Assembly (NCBI GenBank): GCA_046348995.1
Contig: JAXMDB010000007.1
Span: 248,001-312,000, forward strand
Reading direction: 5' to 3'
DNA length: 64,000 nt
From: JANNSX01 sp046348995
GTDB lineage: Bacteria > Pseudomonadota > Alphaproteobacteria > Rhizobiales > Hyphomicrobiaceae
The translations under genes were made by a program, and so were the position numbers. Below the pieces are notes generated by a model. That model was not told the DNA's origin, did no database searches, and was given only the letters and a program-made list of their open reading frames with translations. Every line of letters begins with the position of its first letter. Positions within the stretch are counted from its first letter, which is position 1. Below, one piece after another: positions 1 to 7,876 of this stretch.

Positions 1-68
1 TGAGATTGCGGACTCTCATCCGCTAGCACGCGAAACCGAGCTGCGCCAGGATGGACGAAGCGTGTTGT

Positions 69-497
69 CTAGGTGGCACCACCATCCGAAGGCATGGTCA
101 GGGCCAAGGGGCCATCGAGTGTCGCAAGCCGGCAGTGTCCCGGCTTCTTGGCAGGCCCGACGATTGCGTGCAAAGCCCCGCGGATGAAGATCAACGCCTT
201 CGCAGGCTCTGTTTCCAGATCGAACTTGAGCGCGAAATCTTCCGGCTGGACGTTAGCGGCGAAGTCGCGCTGATCGCAATAGGCCTCAGGGTTCGCGAAT
301 GGCATCTTGGCCCGGGCATCGGGCTCCAGCCAAGGCGGAAAGGCCGGAGTCGAGCCGACGTTGTAGAGCCAGACATCGCCCACGATCGACTCGCCCCGCA
401 TGAAATACGCGTAGCAGCAGGTGGCTGTTTCCTCGACGAAGACCCGTGTATCCCCGTCCGCTGATTGCCATGACTTGTACCGAAAAGTCCCACTCAC
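69..497 (-). CDS. Hypothetical protein, downstream partner of the GYD protein
   Basis: A 142-residue soluble protein that I do not recognise. It has no signal peptide or membrane segment and is rich in aromatic residues, with a Pro/Trp-rich middle. The start is taken as GTG at 497 because it sits in a GTGA overlap with the stop of the upstream GYD gene, which points to translational coupling. The opposite-strand reading of the same bases is compositionally a shadow. Shared transcription with the GYD protein is the only clue to its role, and I assign no function. Confidence 0.6.
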   Translation of the reverse strand: MSGTFRYKSWQSADGDTRVFVEETATCCYAYFMRGESIVGDVWLYNVGSTPAFPPWLEPDARAKMPFANPEAYCDQRDFAANVQPEDFALKFDLETEPAKALIFIRGALHAIVGPAKKPGHCRLATLDGPLALTMPSDGGAT

Positions 498-793
498 CCA
501 CCGGCCACCTTCGCCACGATGGCGCCGTGCTCAGCCGCCGAAAACGCCGGTAGGATCGTCGGCTCGACGAAGCCGTCGCGGCGGGCGGTTAGTACATACT
601 GCTGCATGGCCTCGTTCGACGGCATCTCGAACACTTGCACGAAGTCGTAAGTCCCCATGGTGGCGTAGAAGGCGACCGAGCGGCCGCCCAGCGCGGCCAC
701 GCGCGCTTCCGAAACCTCGCGCCGCTTCGGGCTGTCGCCGAGCTCGGCAAGGCCCTTGGCCGTCAGGCGCATGAGCGAGATGTAGAGCGGCAT
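494..793 (-). CDS. GYD domain protein
   Basis: A 99-residue protein matching the small GYD family (Pfam PF08734), ferredoxin-like alpha/beta proteins of unknown biochemical role. The family hallmark is seen around residue 46 as MGTYDFV, after a typical beginning MPLYISLMRLT. A longer reading back to 913 is possible, but its extra 40 residues are encoded by an inverted repeat (811-943), so ATG 793, preceded by a purine-rich GAAGG, is preferred. It overlaps the next gene by four bases. The domain call is secure; the function is unknown. Confidence 0.8.
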   Translation of the reverse strand: MPLYISLMRLTAKGLAELGDSPKRREVSEARVAALGGRSVAFYATMGTYDFVQVFEMPSNEAMQQYVLTARRDGFVEPTILPAFSAAEHGAIVAKVAGG

Positions 794-810
794 CGGCGGC
801 ACCTTCTTTC

Positions 811-943
811 GTAGGGCACAATAGGCCCCACCTTCGGGGCCGTATTGCGCCACCACCACTTCGGCGATCGTCGCCGGAAACCGAAGCATCCGCCGAGCCC
901 GCGGCCGGCGCAATACGGCCCGAAGTGGCCTATTGCGCCCTAC
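811..943. repeat. Paired inverted palindromic element (REP/MITE-like)
   Basis: Two near-identical arms, 811-851 and 907-943, lie in opposite orientation about 55 bases apart. Each arm is itself an imperfect hairpin built from GTAGGGC.CAATAGGCC and its complement. The whole element therefore folds back on itself and ends in GTAGGGC on both outer edges. It sits directly upstream of the GYD start, in its leader. The architecture resembles bacterial REP/BIME or miniature inverted-repeat elements. No target duplication is obvious by eye. Confidence 0.65.
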
Positions 944-1116
944 CGCCTTATCGGTTGCCGAGTCCGATCATGGCTCACTCATCCAACCGCTTCACCGGAG
1001 GCGCGCCGTTGCGCGTGCGGCGGCGGCGCGCCTTCTCGGCGAGCACCCGCTTCGGCCCCTGACAGGCGCACGGCGGGCCCTCGATGCTGGTCGGCGAGAT
1101 CGCTCCTGGCGCCTGG

Positions 1117-2235
1117 TCAAAGACCGCCTTTGATCTGCTCCCAGTCCTTGTACATCTTGCTCGTGAAATCGTCCGGCTGTGGCGTCTGGAAGTGGCCGCC
1201 CTTGAGCGTCGCCTCCGGCCCCTTGTCCATGCCGATCGCCTTGAGCTGCTCCGGACTGACACCCGCGTACGACGCCGGGTTCGAATGGCCGTATCCGAAC
1301 GTCTCGATGCAGTACTTGCCGATCTCGGGATCGAGCATGCCGTCGATCAGCGCATAAGCCTTCTCGAGGTATGGGGCGTTCTTGTTGATGACGAGGCCGC
1401 AGACCCAGGTGAGCGTGCCCTCCTTCGGCTGCGCGAACTTGACCGGCACGCCTTCCTTCAAGAGCGCGGTCGCCGCATCGGCCCAGGTCATGGCGGCGAT
1501 GATCTCGCCCGAGGCGAGTGCCTGCTGCTGCTCGGTGTTGTTCGACGTATAGAGACGGACGAGTGGGCGCTGCGCCTTCAGCGTGTCCAACACCTTCTTG
1601 TACCCGGCTTCGTCCTTGTCGATGCCATCGAACTTGACGCCCGCGTAGATGGCGCCGATCCAGAAGCTGTCGTCGGCCGAGCCGATGATGGAGATCTTGT
1701 TCTTGTTGGCCTCGTCCCAAAGGATCTTCCAGCTCTCCTCACCGTCAGGGAGCTTTACGAGATCGGTGCGGTAGGTGATGGACGTGAAACCCCACTCCCA
1801 CGGCACCATCCAAACCTGGCCATCGAGATTGGCGGCGGGCAGGCCTTTGAGCTCGGGCAACAGATTGGCGTAGTTCGTGAGCTTGGAGGTGTCGATCGGC
1901 TGAATGACGCCGGCGTTCTTCCAGCGCGCAATTTCGGCCGAGCACGGATGGATGACGTCGGGCACGAAGCCCGCGAGCATCTTCTGCAAGCCTTCCTCGG
2001 TGTCGGCGTAGGTCGCGAACTGCGGATCGGCACCATACTTCGCCTTGTACTTGGCCTGCAGCTCGGGGATGTCGTAGCCGCCCCAGGTGAAATAGGTCGC
2101 CTCGCCATCGGCCCGCGCCGTCCGCTGCGTCAGCGGCATCATCGTGAAGCCGAGGCCCAGCGCCGCTGCGGCCTTCATGAACTCGCGACGATCGACGCCT
2201 TTCCTCAGCGTCGGCATGGTGGAGCGGATGCGCAT
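1117..2235 (-). CDS. PotD-type ABC transporter substrate-binding protein
   Basis: A 372-residue periplasmic binding protein of the spermidine/putrescine (PotD/PotF) fold. Residues 1-42 form a twin-arginine export signal with the motif RREFMK before a hydrophobic stretch and an ALA-like cut near TARA. The body carries TYFTWGGYDIPE, typical of the family, and WVPWEWG-like segments in the first lobe. A strong AAGGAGAG ribosome site precedes ATG 2235. It follows two peptide-type ABC ATPase genes on the same strand but has no polyamine-type permease beside it. The nearest Pot-type permeases are 30 kb away. Ligand unknown; polyamine or related cation is the family expectation. Confidence 0.85.
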   Translation of the reverse strand: MRIRSTMPTLRKGVDRREFMKAAAALGLGFTMMPLTQRTARADGEATYFTWGGYDIPELQAKYKAKYGADPQFATYADTEEGLQKMLAGFVPDVIHPCSAEIARWKNAGVIQPIDTSKLTNYANLLPELKGLPAANLDGQVWMVPWEWGFTSITYRTDLVKLPDGEESWKILWDEANKNKISIIGSADDSFWIGAIYAGVKFDGIDKDEAGYKKVLDTLKAQRPLVRLYTSNNTEQQQALASGEIIAAMTWADAATALLKEGVPVKFAQPKEGTLTWVCGLVINKNAPYLEKAYALIDGMLDPEIGKYCIETFGYGHSNPASYAGVSPEQLKAIGMDKGPEATLKGGHFQTPQPDDFTSKMYKDWEQIKGGL

Positions 2236-2376
2236 CTGTTTCTCTCCTTCGAGGCGGCGACAGCGCCGTTGTTCTTATGGCTAGCAGAAGATTGCGGCGA
2301 AGAGCGAGACGCCGCGAGAGCTCGAGAGCCAAAGCTATACCTGCTCCTCACCCCATGCAACTCGCTGAACACGCGA

Positions 2377-3330
2377 TCAGCGAGCTGCGTTAGCGAGCAA
2401 ACAGGCCGCACGATGACCGTCTCCCACCACGTCGAGCGGGGGACGTTCGATGCTGCAGGCGGCAATCGCCTTCTGGCATCGCGGATGAAAGGCACAGCCT
2501 GACGGCGGCTCCTCCGGGCTCGGCGGATCGCCTCTGAGCACGATGCGCGTACGATCGCTGTGTCCGGGCACGGCCGAGATCAGCGCCTCGGTGTAGGGAT
2601 GGCGTGGCGCGCGAAACAGCTCTTCTGCGGGCGCGACCTCGACCAGCCGGCCCAAATACATGACGCCGACGCGATCGCTGACATGCTCCACCACCGAGAG
2701 ATCGTGCGAGATGAAGACGTAGGAGAGGCTGAGCCGCGCCTTCAAATCCATGAGCAGGTTCAGGATTTGCGACTGAATCGAGACGTCCAGGGCCGACACG
2801 GGCTCGTCCAGAATGATGAGCTTGGGCTCGAGTGCCACCGCGCGCGCAATGCCGATGCGTTGGCGCTGGCCGCCGGAGAACTCGTGCGGGTAGCGCATGG
2901 CCGCATCCGGCGGCAGGCCGACGAGATCGAGGAGCCCACGCACCTTCTCGCGCCGCCCCGCCTTCGTGCCGAGCCCATGGATATCGAGCGGCTCTGCAAT
3001 GATGTCGGCGATGCGCATCCTCGGATCGAGCGAGGCATATGGATCCTGAAAGACGATCTGCATGTCGCGGCGGCGCGCGCGTAAGCGCTCGGCCGAAAGG
3101 TCCGACAGCTCCTCGCCGAGAAACCGGACCGAGCCCGACGTCGGCTCGATGAGGCGCAACAGCAGGCGCGCCAGCGTCGATTTTCCCGAGCCGGATTCAC
3201 CGACGATGCCGAGCGTCTCGCCGGGTGCAAGCGTAAGCGAGACGTCGTCGACGGCCTTGAGGACCCCGCGGCCGTCGCGTGACGGATAGGTCTTCGACAG
3301 GCCCGTCGCTTCGAGCAGGACCGCGCTCAT
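2377..3330 (-). CDS. Dipeptide/oligopeptide ABC transporter ATP-binding protein (DppF/OppF type)
   Basis: A 317-residue cytoplasmic ATPase that energises a peptide- or nickel-type importer. It shows Walker A GESGSGKST, signature FSGGQRQRIGIARA, Walker B IILDEPVSALD and the C-terminal oligopeptide/dipeptide extension with its Cys-bearing CAFHPRC segment (Pfam oligo_HPY). The start at 3330 is chosen because its ATG overlaps the stop of the preceding ATPase (ATGA) and the residues upstream have no family similarity. It is the second of the paired ATPases. The permeases and binding protein are upstream on the same strand beyond the amidase and the four-helix cassette. Confidence 0.92.
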   Translation of the reverse strand: MSAVLLEATGLSKTYPSRDGRGVLKAVDDVSLTLAPGETLGIVGESGSGKSTLARLLLRLIEPTSGSVRFLGEELSDLSAERLRARRRDMQIVFQDPYASLDPRMRIADIIAEPLDIHGLGTKAGRREKVRGLLDLVGLPPDAAMRYPHEFSGGQRQRIGIARAVALEPKLIILDEPVSALDVSIQSQILNLLMDLKARLSLSYVFISHDLSVVEHVSDRVGVMYLGRLVEVAPAEELFRAPRHPYTEALISAVPGHSDRTRIVLRGDPPSPEEPPSGCAFHPRCQKAIAACSIERPPLDVVGDGHRAACLLANAAR

Positions 3331-4334
3331 GGGACAGCATTCCAGCAGGCGAGCGCGTGATCGCCGAGTGGTGCGAGCGGCGGACGCTCGGTCGCGCAAC
3401 GGGTAAGCGCGCGCGGACAGCGGCCTGCGAAGCTGCAACCATCGCCCCGCGCGCCCGGTGGCGGCACGGTTCCCGCGATCGTGGTCAGGCGCTCGCCGCG
3501 CCGGGCATTGCGCGGCGAGGACGTGAGCAATCCCGCCGTGTAGGGATGGCGCGGGTGACCGAGTACAGCCGTGGCAGCTCCTTGCTCGACGATCCGGCCG
3601 GCGTACATGACGGCGACCTCGTCGCAGATCTCGCCGACGACACCAAGATCGTGGGTGATGAGGAGAATGGCGAGCCCAAGCTCCTTCTGCAGCCGCTTCA
3701 GAAGCTCGAGGATCTGCGCTTGCACGGTGACATCGAGCGCGGTGGTCGGCTCGTCGGCAATGAGCACGGCGGGCTCGCAGACCAGCGCCATGGCGATCAT
3801 GACGCGCTGCCTGAGCCCCCCGGAGAGCTCGTGTGGATATTGGCCGATCCGCCGCTCCGGCGAGCCGATGCCGACCGCGGCGAGCGCCTCGACGGCTTTG
3901 GCGCGCGCCTCGCTGCGGCTCATCTGCCGGTGCAGCCGCAACGCCTCGCCGATCTGCTCGCCGACGGTGAAGACCGGATTGAGGCTCGTCATCGGCTCCT
4001 GGAAGATCATGGCGATGCGGTCGCCGCGCAGCGCGCGCAGGCGGCGCTCGGGCACAAGAACGAGATCTTCGCCCTCGAGAAGAACGTGGCCCGTTTCGAT
4101 CTTGGCCGGCGGCATCGGCAAGAGGCGCATGATCGATTGCGCGGTGACGCTCTTGCCGCAGCCGGATTCGCCGACGAGCCCGAGCGTCTGCCCGCGCTTC
4201 AGCGTGAAAGACACGTCCTCGACCACGCGGACGATGGCGCGATCGGTGCGGAAGGAGACGGTGAGGTTGTCGACGGCGAGCAAGCTGCCGCCGGCTGTAG
4301 AAGTTTCACGAGCGTCGGAGTGGACAGCGGTCAT
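3327..4334 (-). CDS. Dipeptide/oligopeptide ABC transporter ATP-binding protein (DppD/OppD type)
   Basis: A 335-residue ATPase, partner of the downstream DppF-type subunit. Walker A is GESGCGKS, the signature LSGGLRQRV, Walker B VLIADEPTTALD and the switch His in LLITHDLGVV. The C-terminal peptide-family tail carries GCSFAGRCP. ATG 4334 (beginning MTAVHSD) is preferred over an ATG six codons upstream. The two ATPase genes overlap by four bases and must be co-translated. About 400 bases rich in C/G palindromes separate it from the amidase gene upstream. Confidence 0.92.
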   Translation of the reverse strand: MTAVHSDARETSTAGGSLLAVDNLTVSFRTDRAIVRVVEDVSFTLKRGQTLGLVGESGCGKSVTAQSIMRLLPMPPAKIETGHVLLEGEDLVLVPERRLRALRGDRIAMIFQEPMTSLNPVFTVGEQIGEALRLHRQMSRSEARAKAVEALAAVGIGSPERRIGQYPHELSGGLRQRVMIAMALVCEPAVLIADEPTTALDVTVQAQILELLKRLQKELGLAILLITHDLGVVGEICDEVAVMYAGRIVEQGAATAVLGHPRHPYTAGLLTSSPRNARRGERLTTIAGTVPPPGARGDGCSFAGRCPRALTRCATERPPLAPLGDHALACWNAVP

Positions 4335-4352
4335 GCCGCCCTCCGCGCGCAC

Positions 4353-4749
4353 TCAACGGCGCAAGAGAAATCCGGCGACACCCACCCCCCACCCCAACCC
4401 TCCCCACAGGGGGGAGGGGGTCCAAGCTCCGCGCGTCCCTGACGGTACTGCCTCACCAGGAGTGGCATTCTGTCGTGATGCCGATCACTTTCCGCAATCT
4501 TGTCGCTTGGCTTGAGGAGCCAGCAGACCCTGTTGTCGCGTTCGGCACGACCTAGCTGGAATGAACAATCAACGCGGCGAGAGCGCTGAGTTGGGCATCT
4601 CGGCCATTGCTCCTCGAATTCGCTCACCCCCTGTGCTGGCGACAGCGCAAGCACGATCCCCAACGTTCCCTCCCCCCCGTGGGTAGGGACAGGGTGGGGG
4701 GTGACTCTTACGGTGCCGCAATGGCCCGGCGAACCAAGCCGCTCACCAC
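4353..4749. repeat. Gene-free spacer with an inverted pair of C/G-rich palindromic repeats
   Basis: No credible gene is seen in this spacer between the amidase and DppD-type genes. It carries two copies of a roughly 45-base element in opposite orientation, at about 4381-4424 and 4666-4705. Each holds runs such as CACCCCCCACCC next to a CCCCNNNGGGG hairpin. Related copies lie at about 50181-50223 and 53416-53453, and similar hairpins occur at 17.9-18.1 kb. This looks like a dispersed REP-type family. The region between the two copies shows nothing I can name. Confidence 0.6.
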
Positions 4750-5688
4750 TCACTCGAACACGCAGCGCGGGAAGTAGAACGAAACGACCCAGTTCGGGAT
4801 GTCGACGATCTCGCTGATCTTGAGATCGCCCGCGACCGAGCAGAGCATGTAGGCGTCGACCTCGCGCGTCTTGTGACGCTTGGCGAGGAGCTCGACCATA
4901 CCCATGACAGCGGCTTTCGACGCTTCCATCAAATCCGGTCCGATGCCGGTCGTCGCGTCGTAGCCCTTGAAGTCCATGTGCCGCGCGACCGGGCCCGGCG
5001 TCGTGAAGCGCGGGAACTTCAAGTTCGCGCCCTTCACCAGCTCGAAGCGCGCCGCGACCGAGCACGGACTCTCGATCGCCGTGCCGCAGACCTCGCCGTC
5101 GCCCTGCGTCGCATGCGTGTCGCCGACGGAGAACAAGCCGCCCTTCACCTCGACTGGCAGATAGAGCTCGGTGCCCGCCGCCATGTCGCGGATATCCATG
5201 TTGCCGCCCATGCGCCGCGGCGGCACAATCGAGTGCGTTCCGGGCTCGGCAGGCGCCAAGCCGATGGTGCCGCAGAACGGCTTCAACGGCACCTTCCCGC
5301 CCGGCCCGTAGGCTGCCGGCGTCATCGCGAAGGTGTCGTACTTCCAGATGTGCAGCGCCGGCTCCTTGAAGGTGTCGGCCAGCAAGCCGAAGCCCGGAAT
5401 GTTGGCTGTCCACCCCCAGCCCGAGGGCGTGAAGTCGAGCAGCGTCACCTTGATGGCGTCGCCGGGCTCCGCGCCGTCGATATGGACGGGGCCGGCCACC
5501 GGATTGACCTTGCCGAAGTCAAGGTTCGCCAAGTCCGCGACCGTCGAGGACGGGTTGAGCTGCCCGCCCGAAGAATCGACCGGGTGAAACTCGATCGTCT
5601 CGCCGGGTTTGGCCATCACGACGGGCGTGTTCGCATTGTCCCAGCCGAAGTGGCACTGGTGCTTGTGGATGGTGTGGTTGTGTTTCAT
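4750..5688 (-). CDS. Acetamidase/formamidase family protein
   Basis: A 312-residue cytoplasmic amidohydrolase of the FmdA/AmdA family, which hydrolyses formamide, acetamide or other short amides to ammonia and the acid. Family features seen are HIDGAEPGDAI near residue 80, GWGWT, CGTIGLAP near residue 145, the GGNMDIRD segment and GDTHATQGDGEVCGTAIE near residue 200. ATG 5688 (MKHNHTIHKHQCHFGWD) is the natural start. A longer reading runs into heptamer repeats and yields a spurious repetitive leader. Its place inside a peptide-type ABC operon suggests the importer brings in an amide, a peptide or an amidated compound. Confidence 0.9.
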   Translation of the reverse strand: MKHNHTIHKHQCHFGWDNANTPVVMAKPGETIEFHPVDSSGGQLNPSSTVADLANLDFGKVNPVAGPVHIDGAEPGDAIKVTLLDFTPSGWGWTANIPGFGLLADTFKEPALHIWKYDTFAMTPAAYGPGGKVPLKPFCGTIGLAPAEPGTHSIVPPRRMGGNMDIRDMAAGTELYLPVEVKGGLFSVGDTHATQGDGEVCGTAIESPCSVAARFELVKGANLKFPRFTTPGPVARHMDFKGYDATTGIGPDLMEASKAAVMGMVELLAKRHKTREVDAYMLCSVAGDLKISEIVDIPNWVVSFYFPRCVFE

Positions 5689-5709
5689 TTCTGGTGATCG
5701 CTCATGAGC

Positions 5710-5755
<46 letters not shown>

Positions 5756-5764
5756 AGCGTTCTG

Positions 5765-6121
5765 TCATCTTTCCAAAGAGTCAATCAGACCGTTCAACAT
5801 CTTGCCAACTTGCTGCGACAGATCGAAGAACGGATTTGCTTGGTCCTCAGTCACCATTCGCAATCTTATGCAAGCCAACACGTGCGTCTCGCATTCTTTG
5901 AGCGAACCACGAGCAATCGAGAGATGATTGACATAGGCACCCTTGCTTCCCCGCCCATACCCTTCAGCGATGTTGGCAGCGACTGACGTTGCGCTCCGCT
6001 TGATCTGTGCCGACAGCGAATAGAGCTCGTCGCGAGGCAAAAGCTTGATGATGTCGTAGGCCGCGACCACCAGGTCCATGGCGCGCTGCCAGACCCTGAG
6101 GTCGCGGTAAGTCTCGATCAT
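5765..6121 (-). CDS. Four-helix bundle protein (23S rRNA intervening-sequence / S23 family)
   Basis: A 118-residue all-helical protein of the four-helix-bundle family TIGR02436. The family hallmark beginning YRDLRVWQRAMDLV is present, as are LPRDELYSLSAQIKRSATSVAANIAEGYGR in the middle (described by parts) and a C-terminal helix with LNGLIDSL. Relatives are encoded in intervening sequences of 23S rRNA genes or next to retroelement genes, and their general role is unresolved. Here no rRNA or reverse transcriptase is nearby. The gene is flanked by inverted heptamer arrays, and the array supplies the purine-rich sequence before ATG 6121. Hand counting gives about 48% GC over 5761-5940, well below the neighbours, a sign of acquisition. 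Confidence 0.9.
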   Translation of the reverse strand: MIETYRDLRVWQRAMDLVVAAYDIIKLLPRDELYSLSAQIKRSATSVAANIAEGYGRGSKGAYVNHLSIARGSLKECETHVLACIRLRMVTEDQANPFFDLSQQVGKMLNGLIDSLER

Positions 6122-6124
6122 CGA

Positions 6125-6151
6125 CTGCCTACTGCCTCACTGCCTACTGCC
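6125..6151. repeat. Inverted copy of the GCAGTAG heptamer array
   Basis: About three and a half degenerate copies of the heptamer, read on the minus strand as GGCAGTA, GGCAGTG(A), GGCAGTA, GGCAG. It lies between the peptide-binding-protein gene and the four-helix-bundle start, in opposite orientation to the array at 5711-5755. Together they bracket the four-helix gene like terminal inverted repeats. Confidence 0.85.
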
Positions 6152-6160
6152 GACCTCTTC

Positions 6161-7771
6161 CTACTGCGCGTCTTTCGCGAAGATGTAGTCGTAGTTGACC
6201 GGGATATGGATCGGGTCGGTGAACAGCGCAGAGTCGCCGCCGAGCCGCGCGGAGTGGTAGGTGAAGCGCTTCTCGTTGAAGATCGGCGCCCAGGGGGCAT
6301 CCTTCACGACGTCGTCGAAGATGCCCTTCCAGAGATTGATGCGCTCAGCCGACTGCTCGGCCTTGACGAGCGCGTCCGCTGCGTTGCCGCGATCGTCCAA
6401 CGCTTTGTTGCAATAGCGCGACCAGTTCCAGCCGCCCTCGACGGCGCCCGCGCAACCGAGGATGCCGTAGTAGAAGTTGTTGGGATCGGGGAAGTCGGCG
6501 ATCCAGGCCATGCCGCCCGACCAGATCATCGGCGCCTTGCCTGCGCCACCCGCCGAGATGACCTCGGCCTGCGCCAGCGACTTGATCTCGGCCGTGATGC
6601 CGACGGCGGCCAGATCCTGCTGAATGGCCTCCGCGATGCGCGGATTGGGATCCACGTTCATGGCGTAGATCTCGGTCGTGAAGCTCGCCTGACCGGCCTC
6701 GGCGAGCAATGCCTTGGCCTTCTCCGGATCGTAAGCGTAGCCCTTGTTGTCCGGATTGTAGCCGGGCATTGCGGGGGGCAGCGCCTGGGTCGCTGGCACC
6801 GCACGGTTGTTGATCAGCTTGACGATCCGCTCCTTGTTGATCGCCATGTTGACCGCCTGACGGACCTTCACGTTGTCGAACGGCGGCATCGTCACGTTCA
6901 TGGTCAGATAGCCGGTGTGAAGCTGATCGCCGACGGCAATCAAATCCTTGTTGGCCGGATCGGCCATCGCTTCGGCGAACTGCGCCGGCGGGATACCGTC
7001 ACCGACGATGTCGAGCTCGCCCGACTTGAGCTTCAGCACGGCGACCGTCGGATCGAGGCCGAAGGCGAAGGTCAGCTTGTCGAGATAGGGGACGCCTGCC
7101 TTGTAGTAGTCGGCGTTGCGTTCGAGCGTGATGCTTTGGCCCGGCACCCACTCCACGAACTTGAAGGCACCCGTACCCACTGGCTTCTTACCCCAGTCCG
7201 CGCCGGCTGCCTCGACGGCCTCCTTCGGCACGACATAGGCGAAGTTGATCGCCATGACGTGCAGGAAGGTCGCATCGGCGCGCGAGAGCTTGATAACGAC
7301 CGTGCCGTCGTCGGGCGTCGTGATGCCGGAAAGATCTTTCGCCTTACCGCCGGTGAGATCGTCATAGCCGGCGATCGCCGAGAGATAGCCGCCGCCGGGC
7401 GATTGCGTCGCCGGATTGACCGCGCGCTCGAGCGACCACTTGACGTCAGCCGACGTCATGACGCGGCCGTTGTGGAACTTGACGCCGGGACGGAGCTTGA
7501 ACGTGTAGGTGAGGTTGTCGTCGGAGATCGTGTAGCTCTCGGCCAAATCAGGTTCGAGCTCGGTGGTGCCGGGCTTGTAGTCCATGAGCCCGTCAAAGAT
7601 CGACTTGATAACCGACCAGTTCTGCCAGTCGTAGCCGACCTGCGGATCGAGCGTCGTCAGATCGTTGGCGAAGGCCACGGTGGCTGCGCCACCTTGTTTC
7701 GGCGCTTGGGCCGCCGCCGGCATCGCCAGCAACGCCAAGGCCGCCGCTGCACACAAGAGTGCACGTTTCAT
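6161..7771 (-). CDS. Peptide/nickel-type ABC transporter substrate-binding protein
   Basis: A 536-residue periplasmic binding protein of SBP family 5 (DppA/OppA/NikA). Residues 1-22 are a clear Sec signal peptide ending in AAAQA. Mature features include TTLDPQVGYDWQNWSVI, the family segment YTFKLRPGVKFHNG near residue 100 and the C-terminal region around NFYYGILGC. It is the expected partner of the DppB/DppC-type permeases upstream; a drug-type MFS gene lies between them. ATG 7771 gives a proper signal peptide, and the 21 residues upstream in frame do not fit. The ligand cannot be told from sequence. Confidence 0.92.
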   Translation of the reverse strand: MKRALLCAAAALALLAMPAAAQAPKQGGAATVAFANDLTTLDPQVGYDWQNWSVIKSIFDGLMDYKPGTTELEPDLAESYTISDDNLTYTFKLRPGVKFHNGRVMTSADVKWSLERAVNPATQSPGGGYLSAIAGYDDLTGGKAKDLSGITTPDDGTVVIKLSRADATFLHVMAINFAYVVPKEAVEAAGADWGKKPVGTGAFKFVEWVPGQSITLERNADYYKAGVPYLDKLTFAFGLDPTVAVLKLKSGELDIVGDGIPPAQFAEAMADPANKDLIAVGDQLHTGYLTMNVTMPPFDNVKVRQAVNMAINKERIVKLINNRAVPATQALPPAMPGYNPDNKGYAYDPEKAKALLAEAGQASFTTEIYAMNVDPNPRIAEAIQQDLAAVGITAEIKSLAQAEVISAGGAGKAPMIWSGGMAWIADFPDPNNFYYGILGCAGAVEGGWNWSRYCNKALDDRGNAADALVKAEQSAERINLWKGIFDDVVKDAPWAPIFNEKRFTYHSARLGGDSALFTDPIHIPVNYDYIFAKDAQ

Positions 7772-7876
7772 GAGGAACTCCCTAGGGTAAGCCGGCCGTT
7801 GTGCTGCGGAGCCGGTCGTCAGAGGCCATATCACCGCAAGCCCATGCGCGGGTCAATCGGCGTGGTTGGAAGCGGC

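Noticed and set aside
51..464. Plus-strand 137-codon reading opposite the first gene
   Set aside because: The minus-strand frame is coupled to the GYD gene by a GTGA overlap, while the plus-strand frame has no ribosome site or context.
1084..2502. 472-codon plus-strand reading over the PotD-type gene
   Set aside because: Antisense shadow; the minus strand gives a complete Tat-signal binding protein with a strong ribosome site.
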